Origin: Campylobacter ureolyticus ACS-301-V-Sch3b
GTDB lineage: Bacteria > Campylobacterota > Campylobacteria > Campylobacterales > Campylobacteraceae
NCBI RefSeq assembly: GCF_000413435.1
Contig: NZ_KE340326.1
Span: 877,909-941,908, forward strand
Length of the DNA stretch: 64,000 nucleotides
Reading direction: 5' to 3'
This document shows positions 60,322-64,000 of this stretch, piece after piece. A program made the translations under genes and the position numbers. Position 1 is the stretch's first letter. Every line of letters starts with the position of its first letter. The notes under the pieces were generated by a model, which saw only the letters and a list, made by a program, of their open reading frames with translations, had not been told where the DNA came from and searched no databases.

Positions 60322-61553
60322 AAAAAATTTTACTAATATTATTGTTAATTTTCTCAAGTTGTTTTGCAAAAATTCAAAAACCTTCTCCTATCCCACCAGC
60401 AAGTCTTTATTATCTAGACTTTGAACCTGGAATTTGCGATAGTCAATGTTTAAAAAAATTAATTGATGAAAAAAAAGATTTTAGTTTTTTATCAAGATAT
60501 TCTAAGGAATATTCAAATTCTTATCTTGAAAGCTACTATATGAGTTTATCTAGTGGCATTGCAAAGCTTGTTGTAACAAAAGATATGGATTTATCACAGC
60601 AAAAAATCGCTGTTTTACTTCCTCAAAATATAATAGGTGGATATGCTCACATAGTTTCAAATGCGGTGTTTTCTTATATAATTTCTAAAGATTTAAATGT
60701 AAAGGTTAAATTTTATCTAACCGGAAATGAAAATGAAGCATCATTAATAACTGCTATTGATAAAATAAAAAATGATGGCATTTCTTTAGTCATTGCTCCA
60801 CTTACTGCAAAAGGCGCTGAGATAATCGCAAAAAATTCTGATATAAATATGCTTTTTTTCATACCTACACTTCACTATAAAATGGTTAAAGCAAGCAAAG
60901 GAAATATCTTTTTTGGAGGTATTGACTACGAAGATCAAGTTTTAAAACTTTTAGAGCATTCTGATTATAAAAATATAGTTGTTTTTGAGGATAATAGCTT
61001 TTTGGCAAAATTTTTAGATGAGTATATTTCTTTAAGTGGTGCAAATATAGAAAAAAAAGTTTTAGTTGATGGTGCCCAAACTTCGCTTCTAGGAAGAGTT
61101 GATGAGAGTTTAAAAGATGTTGATGTTTTTTTAAATTTGCCACTTAATGCAACAGCTAAGATAATTTATGAGCTAAAGATAAATAACTTAGCTCCAAATT
61201 CCTTTTTTACAACACAGATAAATTATGCTCCAAAACTTTTATCACTTATAGATTTTAAAGATAGACAAAATTTATTTATTGCAAATTCCATTACTCATGT
61301 TCCGCAAAATATTGCTTCTATAAGTTCAATTTTGGGAGTTGATATTTATTATAACTGGATTGCTTATTCAACGGCTATTGGGCTTGATTATTTATACAAT
61401 GCTTTTGCAAATACTGATGATGAGCGAGTTTTTAAAGAAAGGATTGTTGGCTCAAGTATAGGTTATGACACAAAGATTTATAAAACAACAAAGCATAAAT
61501 TTGAACTTATAAAAGATGAAGAAGTTAATTTAAACAGCGAGTTTGATTTTTAG
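60318..61553 (+). CDS. Exported LppC/type-I-periplasmic-binding-fold-like protein
   Basis: The 411-residue protein begins with a signal sequence (MKKILLILLLIFSSCFA). An FSSC stretch at Cys15 could act as a loose lipobox. The rest resembles a two-lobed type I periplasmic-binding fold: QKIAVLLPQNIIGGYAHIVSNAVF (near 96-119), the DGISLVIAPLTAKGAEII strand pair and NIVVFEDNSFLAKFLDEY. LpoA/LppC-type regulators and amino-acid binding proteins share this fold. No ABC permease is adjacent, so a sensor or peptidoglycan-synthase activator role is as likely as transport. It overlaps the UDG-like gene by four bases (ATGA). Confidence 0.68.
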   Translation: MKKILLILLLIFSSCFAKIQKPSPIPPASLYYLDFEPGICDSQCLKKLIDEKKDFSFLSRYSKEYSNSYLESYYMSLSSGIAKLVVTKDMDLSQQKIAVLLPQNIIGGYAHIVSNAVFSYIISKDLNVKVKFYLTGNENEASLITAIDKIKNDGISLVIAPLTAKGAEIIAKNSDINMLFFIPTLHYKMVKASKGNIFFGGIDYEDQVLKLLEHSDYKNIVVFEDNSFLAKFLDEYISLSGANIEKKVLVDGAQTSLLGRVDESLKDVDVFLNLPLNATAKIIYELKINNLAPNSFFTTQINYAPKLLSLIDFKDRQNLFIANSITHVPQNIASISSILGVDIYYNWIAYSTAIGLDYLYNAFANTDDERVFKERIVGSSIGYDTKIYKTTKHKFELIKDEEVNLNSEFDF

Positions 61554-61584
61554 TTATAAGTAGAAAATTCTACTTATAATTTTT
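61554..61584. terminator. Hairpin terminator between convergent genes
   Basis: A 12-base perfect stem (TTATAAGTAGAA and its complement, 61554-61565 and 61568-61579) with a two-base spacer is followed by TTTTT. It sits directly after the LppC-like stop and covers the ybgC stop codon, so it could end both transcripts. Confidence 0.7.
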
Positions 61585-61968
61585 AAAAAACTCTATCATT
61601 TTGCTACTCATGGCAGCTGGTTTTTTATCTACTAAATAAGCTATTTTGATATCGGCTTCAAAAATAAGCTCTTTTTCATCCAAGCTTTTTTCTAAAGAGG
61701 CAATTTTATAAATTTTTTGATTTATAACTAAACTTGCCTTTTTTATACTATTTGGTGTTGAAATAACTTCTAATATATCTCCTAAAAAAGCTGGTTTTAT
61801 ATATGAGGCATTTATATTTTTAACAACAAAATGCCTATTTGGAGTAAATGGGTCTAGGTTTGAGTTAAATACCATTTCACTTCTTGCACGCTCACAGTAT
61901 TTTATAAAATTTGTATGATATACAATACCGCCCGCATCTGTATCTTCGTAATAAACTCTTATCTTCAT
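61570..61968 (-). CDS. YbgC/FadM-type acyl-CoA thioesterase
   Basis: The 132-residue hotdog-fold protein starts with the family motif RVYYEDTDAGGIVYHTNFIKYCERARSE (4-31), containing the catalytic Asp in DTDAGG. YbgC-type thioesterases hydrolyse short- or long-chain acyl-CoA or acyl-ACP and are linked to phospholipid synthesis. In Helicobacter the homologue acts on long-chain acyl-CoAs. It lies one base after the stop of the upstream DUF4149-like gene on the minus strand and shares its promoter. Tol–Pal genes, the usual neighbours of ybgC in other proteobacteria, are not here. Confidence 0.88.
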   Translation of the reverse strand: MKIRVYYEDTDAGGIVYHTNFIKYCERARSEMVFNSNLDPFTPNRHFVVKNINASYIKPAFLGDILEVISTPNSIKKASLVINQKIYKIASLEKSLDEKELIFEADIKIAYLVDKKPAAMSSKMIEFFKNYK

Positions 61969-62469
61969 TTACTTAGCCTCTTTTTTAAGCTCATTTTTAA
62001 TGCTTGGAAATTTGATAAAAAACAAAAATGTTTGAGCTATAAGCATGATTTTCATAGTCCATTCGCTAGCTTTATGCATTTGTGCAAAAGAAGCAGTTTG
62101 GGTCATTGATGGTCCGATTTGTTGTGCATTGACTATATAGTTTGAAAAGTAAAATATAAAAAGTAGGGCTAATACTAAATTTATAAAAGCAAGCATAAAA
62201 GTTGAAAATTTAATGTTGAAATTTTTATTTTTATTAGCTAGATTGATACTTTCTACAGCAAATGCCAAAATTGATATGATAAGTAGAATTTTATTAAATC
62301 TTAGAAAAATTTCAGTCATTATTTGCCCACTTTGAAAATGTGTTAAAACACCTTCACCAATTAGATTTGCTGGATTAAAAATCACAGGCGCAACAAAAAC
62401 TCCAGCGCAAATTTCAAGACCTGCTAAAATAGCAATCAAAAAAAGATAGATATTTAAAATTCTATTCAT
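61969..62469 (-). CDS. DUF4149/TMEM205-like integral membrane protein
   Basis: This 166-residue protein has four predicted membrane helices (about 6-28, 53-74, 87-110 and 135-152). The loop between helices three and four contains QQIGPSMTQTASFAQMHKASEW, whose FxxxHKxS-like core is characteristic of the DUF4149/TMEM205 family in epsilonproteobacteria. The function is unknown. It begins the ybgC transcript, with TATAAT on the minus strand at 62509-62514. The small distance to ybgC suggests co-expression. Confidence 0.75.
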   Translation of the reverse strand: MNRILNIYLFLIAILAGLEICAGVFVAPVIFNPANLIGEGVLTHFQSGQIMTEIFLRFNKILLIISILAFAVESINLANKNKNFNIKFSTFMLAFINLVLALLFIFYFSNYIVNAQQIGPSMTQTASFAQMHKASEWTMKIMLIAQTFLFFIKFPSIKNELKKEAK

Positions 62470-62508
62470 AAATTTCCTTTAAAAGTTTATTTATTTTAAA
62501 CTTCTAAA

Positions 62509-62514
62509 ATTATA
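62509..62514 (-). promoter_or_regulatory. -10 box (TATAAT, minus strand) for the DUF4149-like gene and ybgC
   Basis: TATAAT on the minus strand, 40 bases before the start at 62469. The leader contains a seven-base inverted repeat (AAGTTTA / TAAACTT). Confidence 0.5.
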
Positions 62515-62573
62515 CTGCAAAATGTTAAACACATAAAAAAGTTGTTCTTATCTATTTTTAAGTAATTTTAAGA

Positions 62574-62579
62574 TAAAAT
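62574..62579 (+). promoter_or_regulatory. -10 box (TAAAAT) for rpmH–rnpA–yidD–yidC
   Basis: TAAAAT preceded by AGA lies 37 bases before the rpmH ATG. AAAAGGA at about 62604-62610 is the ribosome site. Confidence 0.45.
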
Positions 62580-62615
62580 CACCGTTTGGTAAATTAAAAA
62601 ATTAAAAGGAAAAAT

Positions 62616-62750
62616 ATGAAAAGAACATATCAACCACATAATGCTCCTAAAAAAAGAACACATGGTTTTAGAGTTAGGATGAAAAGTAAAAACGGCAGAA
62701 AAATTATCAATGCAAGAAGAGCAAAAGGTAGAAAAAGATTGGCTGTTTGA
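62616..62750 (+). CDS. rpmH: 50S ribosomal protein L34
   Basis: This 44-residue basic protein begins [19 protein letters not shown] and ends [11 protein letters not shown], an unmistakable L34. Its length is standard. It is translated from ATG with an AAAAGGA site and opens the classic rpmH–rnpA–yidD–yidC cluster. The TGA stop is shared with the rnpA start in a four-base TTGA overlap, so rnpA expression is coupled to L34 translation. Confidence 0.98.
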   Translation: MKRTYQPHNAPKKRTHGFRVRMKSKNGRKIINARRAKGRKRLAV

Positions 62751-63073
62751 TTGAATTTTCTGCCATAAATAAGGCAGATGAGTTTAAAAAAGTTTATGAG
62801 ATGGCTAAAAAATGGCACACTGAATTTGCAGTTGTTTATTTTTTGGCTTCTGATGATAGAAAATTTACAGCAATTGCTAGTAAAAAAGTAGGAAAAGCAG
62901 TTATTAGAAATCGTGCTAAAAGAGTTCTAAGAGCGGCATTTGCTAATATGGGATGTGATTTAAAATCAGGATTTTATATTATAATTGCAAAGCCTTCGAT
63001 AATTAATTTTAGTTTTGATTCTATAAAAAAGAGTTTAAGATGGTCTTTTAGAAAAATGGATGCTTTTAAATGA
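62747..63073 (+). CDS. rnpA: Ribonuclease P protein component
   Basis: RnpA is the protein subunit that helps RNase P RNA bind and trim precursor tRNAs. The 108-residue protein has the conserved RNR-type helix [18 protein letters not shown] (about 49-66) and a preceding [12 protein letters not shown] strand. It starts at TTG (62747) inside the rpmH stop, a usual arrangement for this pair. The final ATGA overlaps yidD. Initiation at TTG keeps its output below that of L34. Confidence 0.95.
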   Translation: MIEFSAINKADEFKKVYEMAKKWHTEFAVVYFLASDDRKFTAIASKKVGKAVIRNRAKRVLRAAFANMGCDLKSGFYIIIAKPSIINFSFDSIKKSLRWSFRKMDAFK

Positions 63074-63402
63074 AGGGTTTTTTTATAAAAATCATAAAAA
63101 TTTATCAACATTGCATCTCACCGCTTTTTCCAGCGGCTTGCAGATACTATCCTAGTTGTTCTGAATATGCCTTGATACAATTTAAGCACAACTTTTGTTT
63201 AAAAGCATTTTTTTTAACTATTCTAAGAATTCTAAGGTGTAATCAACTTTTTAAAGGCGGAATCGACTATCCTATAATTTATAAAGATTTTTCCGCTGTA
63301 AAATTTTCTTTTAAAAATAGAAATTTGAAGTTTTTATTTTGGTTTGTTCCTTATAAAAATGGAAAATATTATGTAATAAAATTATATAAAAAGGAAAATT
63401 AG
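63070..63402 (+). CDS. yidD: Membrane protein insertion efficiency factor YidD
   Basis: The family core FPAACRYYPSCSEYALIQF (about 22-40) with two conserved cysteines is followed by the LRILRCNQLFKGGIDYP segment. YidD is a small peripheral inner-membrane protein that aids YidC-dependent insertion. At 110 residues it has a C-terminal extension past the usual 75-90, ending in NGKYYVIKLYKKEN. It is translationally coupled to rnpA and lies four bases before yidC. Confidence 0.95.
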   Translation: MKGFFIKIIKIYQHCISPLFPAACRYYPSCSEYALIQFKHNFCLKAFFLTILRILRCNQLFKGGIDYPIIYKDFSAVKFSFKNRNLKFLFWFVPYKNGKYYVIKLYKKEN

Positions 63403-63406
63403 CCCC

Positions 63407-64000
63407 ATGATGGATGAAAAATCACTTCAAAAAAGAGCTATCATTGCAACGCTTCTTGCTTTCATTTTTTTTATAGCTTACGATAGTCTTTATTTATCAA
63501 AATTTAGAGATACAAATGCAACAATTGCCACAAAGCAAGTAAAAACCGCAAACGAAGCACCAAATGTAAAGCTTGATAATCAAAATAAAGCTCCTATTAA
63601 TACAGTTTCAAAAGAAGATAAAACAATAGTAAATATAACTTCAAATTATTTTAATGCTAAAATTGACTCTTTGGGAAGAATAAGTTCATTTAAATTAAAT
63701 GAAAATATCTATAAAGATGAAGAAGGAAATTTTTTAAATTTAATAACACAGTATCCAAAACCATTAGAAGTTAGGTTTGCAAACCAAGAAATTAATAAAC
63801 TAGCTTTTGAAATTCCATATGAAGCAAGTGTGTCAAACATGGATTTAAATGATGGTGAAAAAAGTGTTGTTCTTACTCAAAATTTGGGTGAAGTTATAGT
63901 TAAAAAAACTATAACTTTTTCAAAAAGGGGTGCCTATAAGGTAAAAGTAGAAACAAATAAGAATGAAAATTACTTTGTAACTCCGGGGCTTAGACCAGAT
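63407..64000 (+). CDS. yidC: Membrane protein insertase YidC, 5' part, cut by the window edge
   Basis: The frame is open from ATG 63407 (a second ATG follows at 63410) to the last base of the window, giving 198 residues. An N-terminal membrane anchor (AIIATLLAFIFFIAYDSLYL, about residues 12-31) is followed by a low-complexity linker and the start of the periplasmic beta-supersandwich domain of proteobacterial YidC (NYFNAKIDSLGRISSFKL, GAYKVKVETN, LRPD). The insertase helices lie beyond the window. AAGGA at 63391-63395 is 11 bases from the first ATG. The cluster position confirms the call. Confidence 0.93.
   Translation, partial: MMDEKSLQKRAIIATLLAFIFFIAYDSLYLSKFRDTNATIATKQVKTANEAPNVKLDNQNKAPINTVSKEDKTIVNITSNYFNAKIDSLGRISSFKLNENIYKDEEGNFLNLITQYPKPLEVRFANQEINKLAFEIPYEASVSNMDLNDGEKSVVLTQNLGEVIVKKTITFSKRGAYKVKVETNKNENYFVTPGLRPD

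Noticed and set aside
62520..62750. Replication origin near rpmH–rnpA
   Set aside because: rpmH–rnpA often lies near dnaA and oriC in other bacteria, but no DnaA-box cluster, dnaA or dnaN is seen, and in Campylobacter this cluster is, to my knowledge, not at the origin.

Overview
The window is a dense, AT-rich chromosomal segment of an epsilonproteobacterium (Campylobacterota), almost certainly a Campylobacter species. The call rests on gene families and on gene order that I recall from C. jejuni: mqnC–M16–recG; comEC–yihY/rbn–glcD–plasminogen-binding-like–M23; nth–peb4–fba–TolQ-like–OmpA-like; galU–pgi–dps; radA–ftsY–thioredoxin–fthC–rny–DedA; pstSCAB; and rpmH–rnpA–yidD–yidC. Most promoters show only a TATAAT-like -10 box in a very T-rich upstream region, as in Campylobacter. 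I do not commit to a species. No tRNA, rRNA, CRISPR array, insertion sequence or prophage was seen, and no gene-free gap exceeds 300 bases.

Layout. 1-1421: C-terminal part of a trimeric autotransporter adhesin, cut by the window edge. 1.5-6.3 kb: LOG-family hydrolase, the menaquinone gene mqnC, a motif-less M16 protein and recG. 6.3-10.3 kb: a glycine-zipper envelope protein, polyphosphate kinase and a short ComEC. 10.2-19.5 kb: a YihY membrane protein, glcD, a plasminogen-binding-like protein, M23 peptidase, mgtE, Nudix hydrolase, cmoB, pepD-like peptidase and a small membrane protein. 19.5-29.5 kb: nth, then a long co-directional run (peb4, fba, a TolQ/OmpA-type motor pair, a PLP enzyme, hisD, a methyltransferase, a membrane-anchored PstS-like protein and a 29-residue candidate microprotein) closed by a hairpin terminator. 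29.5-32.2 kb: galU, pgi and dps. 32.2-36.1 kb, minus strand: degenerate GGDEF protein, radA, ftsY, TlpA-like lipoprotein. 36.2-42.6 kb: fthC/rny, YSC84-like protein, DedA, cation efflux, N-carbamoylputrescine amidase and a PD-(D/E)XK nuclease. 42.6-48.6 kb, minus strand: YgjP-like metallopeptidase, panB, MATE pump, a PhosR/PhosS-like two-component system and an MFS transporter. 48.7-53.6 kb: pstSCAB extended by a nucleotidyltransferase and a second PstS-like protein. 53.7-64 kb: ABC-F ATPase, NhaC antiporter, Ste24 protease, prmC, a UDG-like protein, an LppC-like periplasmic protein, ybgC, a DUF4149-like protein and the rpmH–rnpA–yidD–yidC cluster, cut at the right edge.

The region with most regulatory interest is 45.4-53.6 kb. 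An OmpR-type response regulator and its histidine kinase lie beside the phosphate transporter operon. The intergenic region has a near-match to the published C. jejuni PhosR box, a strong hairpin separates pstS from pstC, and the place where phoU often sits holds an MNT-type nucleotidyltransferase followed by a second PstS-like protein. A third PstS-like protein, anchored by three membrane segments, is encoded at 28.2 kb. Other points of interest are a 13-bp perfect operator-like dyad at the cation-efflux promoter, a Fur-like box at dps, an orphan ZorAB-like motor pair and several family members that have lost catalytic motifs (M16, GGDEF, UDG). I found no complete defence system or clear new multi-gene system. 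The extended pst operon is the best candidate for something not yet described.
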